From an uncultured Bacteroidales bacterium (GTDB lineage: Bacteria > Bacteroidota > Bacteroidia > Bacteroidales > P3), in NCBI GenBank assembly GCA_949291555.1, contig CASEWE010000005.1:62001-126000 (forward strand): DNA of 64,000 nucleotides. Direction: 5' to 3'. Position numbers and translations under genes: made by a program. Below the pieces are notes generated by a model that searched no databases, had not been told where the DNA came from, and saw only the letters and a program-made list of their open reading frames with translations. Below are positions 36,471 through 44,673 of this stretch, piece after piece. How positions within the stretch are numbered: position 1 is the first letter of the stretch; each line of letters opens with the position of its first letter.

Positions 36471-37553
36471 ATGCGTATGCAAGCCCGCGAAACCCTGCTG
36501 GGGAAAAGCCTGCCCGAACTCGAAGCCTTCTGCCGGAGACTGGACTTTCCCCGCTACACCGCCCGCCAGATCGCCCAATGGATTTACGGGAAAAGAGTCA
36601 AAGACATCGGACTCATGAGCAACCTCTCGGCCAAGAACCGCCAAACCCTGCAAGAACATGCCGTCATCGGGTGCGCGCCTCCTGAAAAATGCCAGGTATC
36701 GCAAGACGGCACCGAAAAATACCTTTTTGCCACCCCCATGGCCGAACCGGGAGAACAGGCTGCGTCCCAAAGCATCGAATCGGTATTCATTCCCGAAGAA
36801 AACCGGGCCACGCTCTGCCTTTCCTCCCAGTCGGGCTGCCGCATGAACTGCGCCTTCTGCGCCACCGGCAACCAGGGATTCAACCACAACCTGCTGCCGA
36901 ACGAAATCCTGAACCAATATTACAGCCTTCCCCATGCGGGGCAAATCAGCAATATCGTGTACATGGGCATGGGCGAACCTTTCGACAATACCGATTCGGT
37001 CCTGGCCTCCCTTTCCGCCCTCACATCCGAATGGGGTTTTGCCTGGAGCCCTTACCGCATAACGGTTTCCACCGCAGGCGTGATTCCCGGCATGCGCCGT
37101 TTCTTGGATGAAAGCCTCTGCCATTTGGCGGTAAGCCTCCACAATCCCTTCCCCGAAGAAAGGGAGCAACTCGTTCCTGCCGAAAAAGCCTATCCCGTGA
37201 AGGAAGTCATCCGCATCCTGCAGCAATACCCTTGGCACAAGCAACGCCGGGTATCTTTCGAATACATCCTGATGAAAGGCTGCAACGACACGCCGCTTCA
37301 CGCCCGCAGCACGGCAAGGCTTCTCCAAGGGCTGAAGTGCCGGGTAAACCTTATCCCTTGCCACGAAATTCCCGGGAAGCCTTTCCGCAAAAGCCGGGCA
37401 GAAGACGCGCTCCGGTTTCAAGAAATCCTTCAAAGGCACGGCATTATCTGCACTTTGCGCAAATCGCGCGGAGAAGACATCATGGCCGCCTGCGGGCTTC
37501 TTGCCAACACCGGGAAAAGCGACAAGGAAACGGGAACCGGAAGGAAGCCATAA
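36471..37553 (+). CDS. rlmN: Dual-specificity 23S rRNA/tRNA adenine-C2 methyltransferase RlmN
   Basis: 360 residues from the ATG at 36471; a second ATG at 36477 is equally possible, and longer frames start before the promoter. It methylates A2503 of 23S rRNA and A37 of some tRNAs by radical SAM chemistry. CRMNCAFCATGNQG carries the Fe-S cysteines, MGMGEPFDNTDSVL and STAGVIPGMRRF bind SAM, and the C-terminal Cys in DIMAACGLL is the methyl-carrying Cys partner. Length and order are normal. It ends facing the HmuR-like gene. Confidence 0.95.
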   Translation: MRMQARETLLGKSLPELEAFCRRLDFPRYTARQIAQWIYGKRVKDIGLMSNLSAKNRQTLQEHAVIGCAPPEKCQVSQDGTEKYLFATPMAEPGEQAASQSIESVFIPEENRATLCLSSQSGCRMNCAFCATGNQGFNHNLLPNEILNQYYSLPHAGQISNIVYMGMGEPFDNTDSVLASLSALTSEWGFAWSPYRITVSTAGVIPGMRRFLDESLCHLAVSLHNPFPEEREQLVPAEKAYPVKEVIRILQQYPWHKQRRVSFEYILMKGCNDTPLHARSTARLLQGLKCRVNLIPCHEIPGKPFRKSRAEDALRFQEILQRHGIICTLRKSRGEDIMAACGLLANTGKSDKETGTGRKP

Positions 37554-37619
37554 CTCAAACGAAGGAAGCTCCCAAAACAATTCCCCCTTGCTTTTCGAAC
37601 CTCTTCGCCGCCCTTTTCC

Positions 37620-39833
37620 TCAACGCTTCCTGCCTTTGGCAAAGCCGGCCAGGCCGTCCAAGTCGACCGACAGGGAAACAAAGAAAGTAATGCCCGGAGA
37701 AAGCGAACCCGAAACCAAATCGTACTCCGCAGGCCGGTAATCGAACAAATTGTCAATGCCCGCATTGAGCGAAACCGCATCTGCGAAGCGCTGGCTTACA
37801 TTCAGTTTCCAAAGCGTGTAGGCCGGGTACCGCGTTTCCTCGTAAACCGGGATTTGCCGGCCGGTTTCCGGATCTTCCGCATAGCCGGCAATGTTGTTCT
37901 GGAGCAAGGCCGACAAAACGCGCCCGCTCAAAGAAACGTCTAAGCGGTACCAATCCTTCTCGTAATGGTAATCGAAACGGGCTATACCGCTATGAGGACG
38001 GGCGTAACTGGCATTCACGCCATCCACGCGCCGCAAGTCGTGGACATAGGAATACCCGAGCCGGAAACCGAAGCCGTAAGGCAGCTTGAATATCAGACTG
38101 GCATCGAAACCTGCCGTATGGGAGCTATAGACATTGCGGTAAAAGGCCGTGTCTTGACGTTCGTTGTAAACGGTCGTGATCTTGTCGCGGGTGTAACTGT
38201 AGTACCCGGTTGCCGTGAAACTGGCCGATTTGCGGGCATATTCCAGACTCAAAACCGCATTCTGGCTCTTTTCGGGCTTCAGCTCCGGGTTCCCGTAAAT
38301 GATGAACCACCCCTGATCGCCCATATCGTAATTGGAATAACGCTCCTTGAGCGATGGAGCCCGGAAGCCTCCAGCGTAAGACAACCGTATCGAAACAGGT
38401 TCGATTTTGTACATGAACGAAACCTTGGGCGAAAGATGAGGCAACCGGAACTGGCTATTGTAGTCCATCCGCAAGCCGTAAACCAGAAAATAACGGTCCC
38501 TGAAGCTTATGTCATGCTGTGCGTACGCCACAGCCGTATGCGATCCGTACGTCATCCAATCGCCGGTTTCGGTCGTATCGAACTGGTTCGACAACAATGA
38601 CTCGTTGAAATACTCCAAGCCGGTTGTCAAAACGTTCTTTTCCGTGAAACGGTAATCGAATTGCACCTCGGCCGTATTGTAAGCATTGCGGTATTCCTGC
38701 GTGGTGTTGCCCGAAACCGGATAGAAATTGTTCTTGTTGTACAAATCGAACGCGTAACTGAAACGGAAACGGGCCTTTTCCCCGGCCTCGTAATCCAGGA
38801 TCGCGCCTGCGGAACCATCCAGGTAACGATTCTTCCGAGTAGGGGAATAATCCCTTTCCCGATGATAGAACGAACCGCGAAGCTTGAGCGAGAGGCCCGG
38901 CCGGAACTCGTAGCCGAACACTTGGCTGGCATGGATATTCCGCCCGCCGTAAATGGGGGAACGTTCCGTCACCCCGCCTGCCGAATCCCGGCTTTCCAGA
39001 TAATAGGTGTCGACGAACTTGCAGGAAGCGCTGGTCGTGCTTCTGAATTTGCCCCGGTCGAAACCCAACGTGGCCCCGTACCGCTGCTCATTATGCGAAC
39101 CGTAGCGGGCATTGAGGTTGAGCGACCAGGGGTCATCGGCTTCCTTGGTAATGATGTTGACCACCCCGCCCACGGCATTGGAACCATAAAGGGCCGAGCC
39201 CGCCCCCCGCACAATCTCCACCCGCGCCACATTGTCCATGCTGAGCCGCTCGTAGTCGATGTTGTTCATGCTTTCCCCGGCCATTTTCTCCCCGTCGATC
39301 AAAAAAAGGATATCCGAACCGCCCATGCCCTGCATGTTCATGACCACTTGCCCATCCATCTGCCGGCCGAATTCCACACCGGGTATTTCCGACTGCAAGA
39401 CATCGGCTATCGTCAAGGCTCCCGTCCTTTCTATCTCCCGGCCGGGAATGACGGTCGTTACAACCGGGACATCCATCAGCGTTTTCGGCGTCCGCGTTCC
39501 GGTAACCACCACGGCATCGAGAAGGTTTTCTTCGGGATGCAGAAGGAAGTCTATCGCGGTATCGCGCCGGATTTCGATTACATTCTCGTAAGTACGGTAC
39601 CCCATGTAACGCAAGGAAACCTTGTAGGAACCCGGGCCGGGAAAACGGTAACGGAAACGGCCGTCCACGTCGGAAACAGCCCCTTTGCCCGCCTGCACCT
39701 GGAAGGTTGCCATCGGCAACACCCCTCCTGAAGCATCGTGCACCACCCCCTCCAACGTCTGGGCCGAAAGGCCGCCCCAGGCGAACAGCCACGAAAAAAA
39801 CATTCCCAGAACGGGAAGATACGTTTTATTCAC
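37620..39833 (-). CDS. TonB-dependent receptor, HmuR-like (haem uptake)
   Basis: 737 residues. A signal peptide (about 1-24, ending LSAQ) is followed by a carboxypeptidase-regulatory-like domain (about 26-105), the plug (about 110-225, with VVTGTRTPKTLMDVPV, RGAGSALYGSNAVGGVVNIITK) and a beta-barrel to the end. FRAPSLKERYSNYD and NPELKPEKSQN match the FRAP/NPNL boxes of haem receptors. It follows an HmuY-like lipoprotein by 57 bases, the same order as hmuY-hmuR of Porphyromonas. The further hmuSTUV genes are absent. Haem as ligand is inferred from context and boxes. Confidence 0.88.
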   Translation of the reverse strand: MNKTYLPVLGMFFSWLFAWGGLSAQTLEGVVHDASGGVLPMATFQVQAGKGAVSDVDGRFRYRFPGPGSYKVSLRYMGYRTYENVIEIRRDTAIDFLLHPEENLLDAVVVTGTRTPKTLMDVPVVTTVIPGREIERTGALTIADVLQSEIPGVEFGRQMDGQVVMNMQGMGGSDILFLIDGEKMAGESMNNIDYERLSMDNVARVEIVRGAGSALYGSNAVGGVVNIITKEADDPWSLNLNARYGSHNEQRYGATLGFDRGKFRSTTSASCKFVDTYYLESRDSAGGVTERSPIYGGRNIHASQVFGYEFRPGLSLKLRGSFYHRERDYSPTRKNRYLDGSAGAILDYEAGEKARFRFSYAFDLYNKNNFYPVSGNTTQEYRNAYNTAEVQFDYRFTEKNVLTTGLEYFNESLLSNQFDTTETGDWMTYGSHTAVAYAQHDISFRDRYFLVYGLRMDYNSQFRLPHLSPKVSFMYKIEPVSIRLSYAGGFRAPSLKERYSNYDMGDQGWFIIYGNPELKPEKSQNAVLSLEYARKSASFTATGYYSYTRDKITTVYNERQDTAFYRNVYSSHTAGFDASLIFKLPYGFGFRLGYSYVHDLRRVDGVNASYARPHSGIARFDYHYEKDWYRLDVSLSGRVLSALLQNNIAGYAEDPETGRQIPVYEETRYPAYTLWKLNVSQRFADAVSLNAGIDNLFDYRPAEYDLVSGSLSPGITFFVSLSVDLDGLAGFAKGRKR

Positions 39834-39890
39834 GCGTAGATTCTTTGGAAAAGGATTCGCGAAAGGCGAACGACTTCGGCTGCCGGGCTT

Positions 39891-40547
39891 CTACTCCGTG
39901 CTGCCGGACAAAAAGGGGAAACCGTAGGTGAAGGTGGCGTAACCGTCCTCGTCCCCGTTTTCGCCCCCCTTGTAGGAAGTGAACTGGATCTTGGCATACT
40001 GGCCGTCTTTGGTCTTCACCACATAGACGTTCGGTTGCACGGAATAGACCGGGGGCATTCCGCTGCGCTTCACCCAGTCTTCCATTGCCATGTTGATTTC
40101 AGTGGTATCGTAGACAATAATCCCCTGCATCATCCGGCTCATATCCACGGCCACTTCCGTATAGGTGAGCTCATCGGCAAGGAAAACGCTGCCTTCGGGA
40201 ATCCCCGTCAAGGCTTCGAACGAAGTCACCTCGGTCTTCAAGGCCATGCCCCCGTTGGTCTTGACATTCTCCCGATGCAAAGCTATGTCCCACTTTTCAG
40301 GAGGAACATCCTTGACCCCTTTGGCTTGGAATGTTCCATCCTCGAACACGACATAAACCCATTGGTCGTATTCCGAAACATCCAGCGCCTTCATCTCCCT
40401 TACCACCATGGCGGAATCGGCCCCGCTCCCGGAACCGCCACTGCCTCCCGATCCTCCGTCCCCCTCGTGGTTTTCCGCTTCATGGCAAGAAGCAAAAAGC
40501 AACGAACCCGTCAGAACCGCTCCCAAGAAATAAATCACCCGTTTCAT
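39891..40547 (-). CDS. HmuY-like haem-binding lipoprotein
   Basis: 218 residues from the ATG at 40547; the longer frame adds 25 residues. The signal peptide ends in LLFASC, a lipobox with Cys21, followed by a flexible acidic Gly-Ser linker (GGSGGSGGSGSG). The rest resembles the HmuY fold: DQWVYVVFEDG, KWDIALHRENVKTNGG, EVAVDMSRMMQGII, PPVYSVQPNVYVVKTKDGQYAKIQFTSY. HmuY strips haem at the cell surface and passes it to HmuR, the next gene. The haem ligands cannot be fixed; His and Met candidates lie in the HREN and MSRMM stretches. Confidence 0.82.
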   Translation of the reverse strand: MKRVIYFLGAVLTGSLLFASCHEAENHEGDGGSGGSGGSGSGADSAMVVREMKALDVSEYDQWVYVVFEDGTFQAKGVKDVPPEKWDIALHRENVKTNGGMALKTEVTSFEALTGIPEGSVFLADELTYTEVAVDMSRMMQGIIVYDTTEINMAMEDWVKRSGMPPVYSVQPNVYVVKTKDGQYAKIQFTSYKGGENGDEDGYATFTYGFPFLSGSTE

Positions 40548-40822
40548 CGTAATATTTTTTGCTGAGGCGGCAAAAGAGCACGCAAACCGCACCTCCGCAC
40601 GCACACATATCCAATATTGCAAAATTCAGGATTCCCAAGAACCAAAACACTACCCACTTGCAGGTATTTCAAGGGCAGACCTCCCCTTTTCCTTGTATCT
40701 TCCGAACGCTCCGGCTCTCCTTTATCCCTTTTATCCCTGCCACTTGGCTGGGAAATCCGCAATGCCGTAAACCCGCACCCGGTTCGCACAGGAAAGATGA
40801 AACAAGCTGTTGCCCGCTTTCC

Positions 40823-41863
40823 TCAACGAGCATTGGAAATCAGATGCTTCAAATAATCCTGGGTCTTGTCTTCGGCCTCCATCCCCAGTTTTTTCCTGAT
40901 TTTGTAGATCGTGGTCTCGACCGTCCGGACAGAACGGTTGGTGAGCTCGGCGATTTCCTTCGTGCCCATCCCCATCGAAAGCAAGGCGCAAAGACGCTGC
41001 TCGTAAGGCGTCATCGCTTCCGAAGAACGCTCTTCTATGGCCTCCCAGAAAGACGGATCCAGTTTCTCGAAGCAACGCTTGTATTCTTCCCACTCGCTCT
41101 TGGCATCCAAAAGCCTCGCTGCCGACAGCATCTCCTCGATTTTCTCCTTGCGGGCGGCTTCGTCCTTAGCCGCGGAAATCTTTTTCAGCCCATCGGTGAG
41201 CGTCAGGAGCAACTCATGGCTTTTGAACAGCAGCAAGCGCTGGCTGGCATCGAAAACCTGCCCCGCCGCCTTTTCGCTATAACGGGAATCCCTTTGCGTT
41301 CCGGATTCCGACGGGTCCCCTTCCGGATCCGCCTCGCGGCTGCCGGGCTGGACACGGGCAGAAAACAGCCTGTTGGAGGAAAAACGTTCCGCGAGATTCC
41401 CTTCTTCCCGAGCAAACACCTCCGCCGAACCTTCCTCCCGTCGATTTTTCCCGGGAAAGATTCCTTGCCCCCCCGCCGTTGCCTCTTCCGTTTTGTCCCA
41501 ACTGGTATAAGGCGGGACCGCAACCGCTTCCTCCGCAGCGGAATCGGGCTCTTCCCTGGAAAGCCCGGAAGAAGAATCCAAAGCCTGCTGACGGAAATCC
41601 TGAAGGGATGCGTCCGGGAATCCGCCTGCCGGACGGGCCGCCGGCTGCTCCGCCTGCAGGAAAACCTGCGGCTCCAAACCCTTTTCCGTGGCGTTTTCCC
41701 GCCCGATGAAAAGCTCGTCCATCCTGACCGCATCGCCTTCATGCCGGCTGCCTGCCGCATTGCCCTCCTTGCGCCGCCTTCCGGCCAGCAAGACAATACC
41801 TGTCGCGATCAGGACGCAACAAACACCCAGCAAGACGTATAACAAGTAGGTAAGATTCCCCAT
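40823..41863 (-). CDS. Membrane-anchored regulator with LuxR-type helix-turn-helix
   Basis: 346 residues. One N-terminal helix (5-27) is followed by a basic RRRK stop-transfer, then a long polar, probably disordered stretch (about 32-190) and a helical segment. The last 63 residues hold a LuxR/GerE DNA-binding domain: YEQRLCALLSMGMGTKEIAELTNRSVRTVETTIYKIRKKLG. No receiver or ligand domain is visible. The N-out/C-in arrangement puts the HTH in the cytoplasm, tethered to the membrane, so release by proteolysis or DNA binding at the membrane are both possible. Target unknown. It lies upstream of the HmuY-like gene with a 275-base gap. Confidence 0.82.
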   Translation of the reverse strand: MGNLTYLLYVLLGVCCVLIATGIVLLAGRRRKEGNAAGSRHEGDAVRMDELFIGRENATEKGLEPQVFLQAEQPAARPAGGFPDASLQDFRQQALDSSSGLSREEPDSAAEEAVAVPPYTSWDKTEEATAGGQGIFPGKNRREEGSAEVFAREEGNLAERFSSNRLFSARVQPGSREADPEGDPSESGTQRDSRYSEKAAGQVFDASQRLLLFKSHELLLTLTDGLKKISAAKDEAARKEKIEEMLSAARLLDAKSEWEEYKRCFEKLDPSFWEAIEERSSEAMTPYEQRLCALLSMGMGTKEIAELTNRSVRTVETTIYKIRKKLGMEAEDKTQDYLKHLISNAR

Positions 41864-41947
41864 GACAAAGGATTTTAATTCTTCACTTCAGCTTTAGCAA
41901 CATTTTCCGGCGGGCGTTTCCGACCCCGCTCTTTCCTTGCAGCCCTG

Positions 41948-42553
41948 CTACGGCCTCCGTCCTTTCGTCTCCCGATTCCCTGGAGTTTCCTTCCCTCCTT
42001 TTTCCTTGAACCGGGAAACGATTGCCGGCTCTTCCTTCCCGCCGCGCCCGGGGCTTTGCGCCCCTTCCTCGCCTGCCTCGGCCGCTATTTCTTCCGCGCT
42101 CGCCGCCCGCACGGAAAGGACTTTTCCCCTGAAATGCAAAGTTTCCCCGGCCAAAGGATGATTGAAATCCAAGGTAACCGTCCCGTCCGCTTTCTCCAAT
42201 ACCAGCGCCTGGTATTCCTTCCCTTCCATGTCTTCGATCGGAATGATTTCCCCTTCCTCCAGTTCGATTCCGGCCTCTTCGGGAACCTCGGCCAGCAGCT
42301 CCGCCTCGGGAACCGTCACGATTTTTTCCTCGTCGTAAGGACCGTACCCGTCTTCCTCGCCGACAATCATCTCGAACATGTCGCCCGCCTGCAAGCCCGC
42401 CAAATTACGCTCGATAATCTCTAACATCGAATCATGCCCCATGAGCACCTCCACAGGCTCGGACTCGGTTATCTCCTCCACAATATCCCCCTGGGCATTA
42501 TCGTAGCGCAAGGTATAGGCCAGCTTGGCCATCGTATCTTTTCCGATTTTCAT
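41948..42553 (-). CDS. FKBP-type peptidyl-prolyl isomerase, SlyD-like
   Basis: 201 residues from the ATG at 42553; the longer frame adds ten. It helps folding by cis-trans proline isomerisation. The N-terminal FKBP half-domain (YTLRYDNAQGDIVEEITESEPVEVLMGHDSMLEIIERNLAGLQAGD), the insert-in-flap chaperone insert (about 70-130), and the second half (GTVTLDFNHPLAGETLHFRGKVL) are in SlyD order. The tail (about 155-201) is charged Gly/Glu/Lys rather than His-rich. No signal peptide, so cytoplasmic. It is 84 bases upstream of the LuxR-type gene on the same strand. Confidence 0.9.
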   Translation of the reverse strand: MKIGKDTMAKLAYTLRYDNAQGDIVEEITESEPVEVLMGHDSMLEIIERNLAGLQAGDMFEMIVGEEDGYGPYDEEKIVTVPEAELLAEVPEEAGIELEEGEIIPIEDMEGKEYQALVLEKADGTVTLDFNHPLAGETLHFRGKVLSVRAASAEEIAAEAGEEGAQSPGRGGKEEPAIVSRFKEKGGKETPGNRETKGRRP

Positions 42554-42670
42554 AAGCTTTTGACGATTTTCCTCTTTCCGCACTGCTCAAAGCCATCCCG
42601 CGCGGATTCCCGCCGCGGAAAAATCCCGTTTAAGCAATTCCACTTCAAAATTTGCAAATTTAAGCCTTTT

Positions 42671-42699
42671 TTTGAATTCAAATGTATTTCATACCTTTG
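42671..42699 (+). promoter_or_regulatory. Promoter of xth
   Basis: TTTG (42671-42674), 17 bases, TACCTTTG (42692-42699); predicted transcripts carry a leader of about 90 bases. Confidence 0.7.
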
Positions 42700-42793
42700 C
42701 GCTGCTTGGCCGAACCGCCGGAAAACAAACGATCCGGACAAAAAAAACGAGGGGAACCGCCAAAGGGCTCGCGCCGGACAATCAACGGAAAAA

Positions 42794-43564
42794 ATGAAAA
42801 GAATCATCACCTACAATGTCAACGGGATCCGGTCGGCGGCAAGCAAAGGTTTCACCCAATGGCTATCGGAATGCGGAGCCGATGTGGTCTGCCTTCAGGA
42901 AACCAAGGCGCAACCCGAACAGATTCCCGTCCTGGAATTCGCCTCGGCCGGTTACGAAACACATTGTTTTTCCGCACAGAAAAAAGGCTATAGCGGAGTA
43001 GCCATCCTGACCCGCTCCACTCCCGACCAAGTAGTCAAAGGCATGGGCATGCCCCAATACGATGCCGAAGGCCGGTTCCTCAGAGCCGATTTCGGAGACT
43101 TGAGCGTGGTAAGCGTCTACCACCCTTCCGGGACTTCAGGGGAAGAAAGGCAATCCTTCAAGATGCAATGGCTGGAAGATTTCAGCCAGTATGTGCAGGA
43201 ACTCCGCAAATCCAGGCCCAACCTGATCCTGGCCGGGGACTACAACATCTGCCACGAAGCCATCGACATCCACGATCCGATCCGCAATGCCACCCATTCC
43301 GGTTTTCTCCCGGAAGAACGCCAATGGATGACCCGTTTCCTGGAGCTGGGCTACACCGACAGTTTCCGCCACCTGCACCCGGGATTGGAAGGGCAATACA
43401 CCTGGTGGAGTTTCCGGGCCGGATCGCGCCAGAAAAATTTAGGATGGAGAATCGATTACCTCATGCTCACCCAGACGCTGGTCCCCCGTCTGGCAAACGC
43501 TTTCATCCTGCCGGAAGCCAGGCATTCCGATCATTGCCCGACCGGAATCGACCTTCGTGCATGA
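42794..43564 (+). CDS. xth: Exodeoxyribonuclease III / AP endonuclease
   Basis: 256 residues from the ATG at 42794; longer in-frame translation is leader sequence. It nicks at abasic sites and degrades 3' ends in base-excision repair. The EEP-fold landmarks are ITYNVNGIRSA (Asn), VCLQETKAQPEQ (catalytic metal Glu), LILAGDYNICH (Asp/Asn), GYTDSFRHLHP, WRIDYLMLT and the final SDHCP with the catalytic His. It precedes the OmpA-like gene by 25 bases, so the two may be co-transcribed. Confidence 0.95.
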   Translation: MKRIITYNVNGIRSAASKGFTQWLSECGADVVCLQETKAQPEQIPVLEFASAGYETHCFSAQKKGYSGVAILTRSTPDQVVKGMGMPQYDAEGRFLRADFGDLSVVSVYHPSGTSGEERQSFKMQWLEDFSQYVQELRKSRPNLILAGDYNICHEAIDIHDPIRNATHSGFLPEERQWMTRFLELGYTDSFRHLHPGLEGQYTWWSFRAGSRQKNLGWRIDYLMLTQTLVPRLANAFILPEARHSDHCPTGIDLRA

Positions 43565-43589
43565 AAAAAAAACGTAAACTTTTCCTGCC

Positions 43590-44531
43590 ATGAAAAACAT
43601 CACTTGCCTCCTCGTTCCTGCCGTGGCGGTTTTCCTGCTGACGGCAACCCAAAGCTGCGTTTCTTCAAAAAAGTACAACGAATTGCTCGACAAGCAAACC
43701 CGTTGCATGGACCGGAACATGGAACTGGAAAAAAGCAACCAGGCCTGCCAGACCGAACTGACCGAAAGCACCGCCTTGGGCAAACGCCTGCAAGCCGAAC
43801 TGGATGCCACCCATACCGAATTGGACACGCTGCGCCGGGACTACATCCTTGCCGCCGCCGACTTGGCCGAACTCCAGGAAAGCTACGCGAACATGGACAA
43901 GGAATACAAGAGCACCGTTTCCGGCAAGGACGCGCTGGCCCGGCAACTCAGCCTGCGCGAATCCGAACTGGCCGAAAAAGAAGCCGTAGTCGATGAACAA
44001 GCCCGGAAACTTGCCGAATTGCAAGGCATCCTCGACAGCAAGGACAAGCAAATGCGGGAATTGAAAGACCGGGTAAGCGAAGCCTTGTTAGGCTTCCAGG
44101 ACAAAGGCCTCACCGTCCAGACCAAAAACGGGAAAGTGTACGTGTCCATGGCCGAAAAACTGCTGTTCTCTTCCGGAAGCTGGACCGTGAACCCGCAAGG
44201 GCGCGAAGCCATTTACGAGATCGCGAACATCATGGCCAAGAACCCCGACATACACGTAATGGTGGAAGGCCATACCGACAATGTGCCGCTGCGCGGGAAA
44301 GGGGACGTGAAAGACAATTGGGACTTGAGCGTGAAACGCGCCACTTCCATCGTAAGGCTCCTGCTCGAAAACAAGGACGTGGAACCGGCCAATGTATCGG
44401 CCTGCGGAAGGGGCGAATACTTCCCGATCGTGGATAACGACAGTCCGGAGAACCGCGCCAGGAACCGCCGTACCGAAATCATCCTGACCCCCGATCTGGA
44501 CGAGCTCTTCCAAATCATCGAAAGCCGGTAA
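43590..44531 (+). CDS. OmpA-family lipoprotein
   Basis: 313 residues. The signal peptide ends in TATQSC (Cys23), a lipobox. A coiled coil (about 27-165, repeated leucine-and-charge heptads) is followed by the OmpA peptidoglycan-binding domain (about 185-305). There, VEGHTDNVPLRG, NWDLSVKRATSIVRLLL and NRARNRRTEIIL are the usual diaminopimelate-contact and dimer landmarks. It probably links the outer membrane to the cell wall. It follows xth, an odd partner, by 25 bases. Confidence 0.93.
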   Translation: MKNITCLLVPAVAVFLLTATQSCVSSKKYNELLDKQTRCMDRNMELEKSNQACQTELTESTALGKRLQAELDATHTELDTLRRDYILAAADLAELQESYANMDKEYKSTVSGKDALARQLSLRESELAEKEAVVDEQARKLAELQGILDSKDKQMRELKDRVSEALLGFQDKGLTVQTKNGKVYVSMAEKLLFSSGSWTVNPQGREAIYEIANIMAKNPDIHVMVEGHTDNVPLRGKGDVKDNWDLSVKRATSIVRLLLENKDVEPANVSACGRGEYFPIVDNDSPENRARNRRTEIILTPDLDELFQIIESR

Positions 44532-44533
44532 AC

Positions 44534-44600
44534 AAAGCGCCCCGCTTTCTACCCCATTTCCTTTTTCCCCGGGGAACGCCTCATTGTCTCCCCGGGGAAA
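44534..44600. terminator. Convergent terminator region between OmpA and comEC-like genes
   Basis: AAAGCGCCCCGCTTT (44534-44548) is a short hairpin. A larger one pairs TTCCCCGGGG (44565-44574) with CCCCGGGGAA (44590-44599). Both genes end here facing each other. Confidence 0.6.
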
Positions 44601-44673
44601 GAACGCTGCCGCCCCTCTCCCGCCTGCTTGCTTCCCGGCTTCGTCCTCCAGCCCTTCCCCCAGGAAGCGCGTC

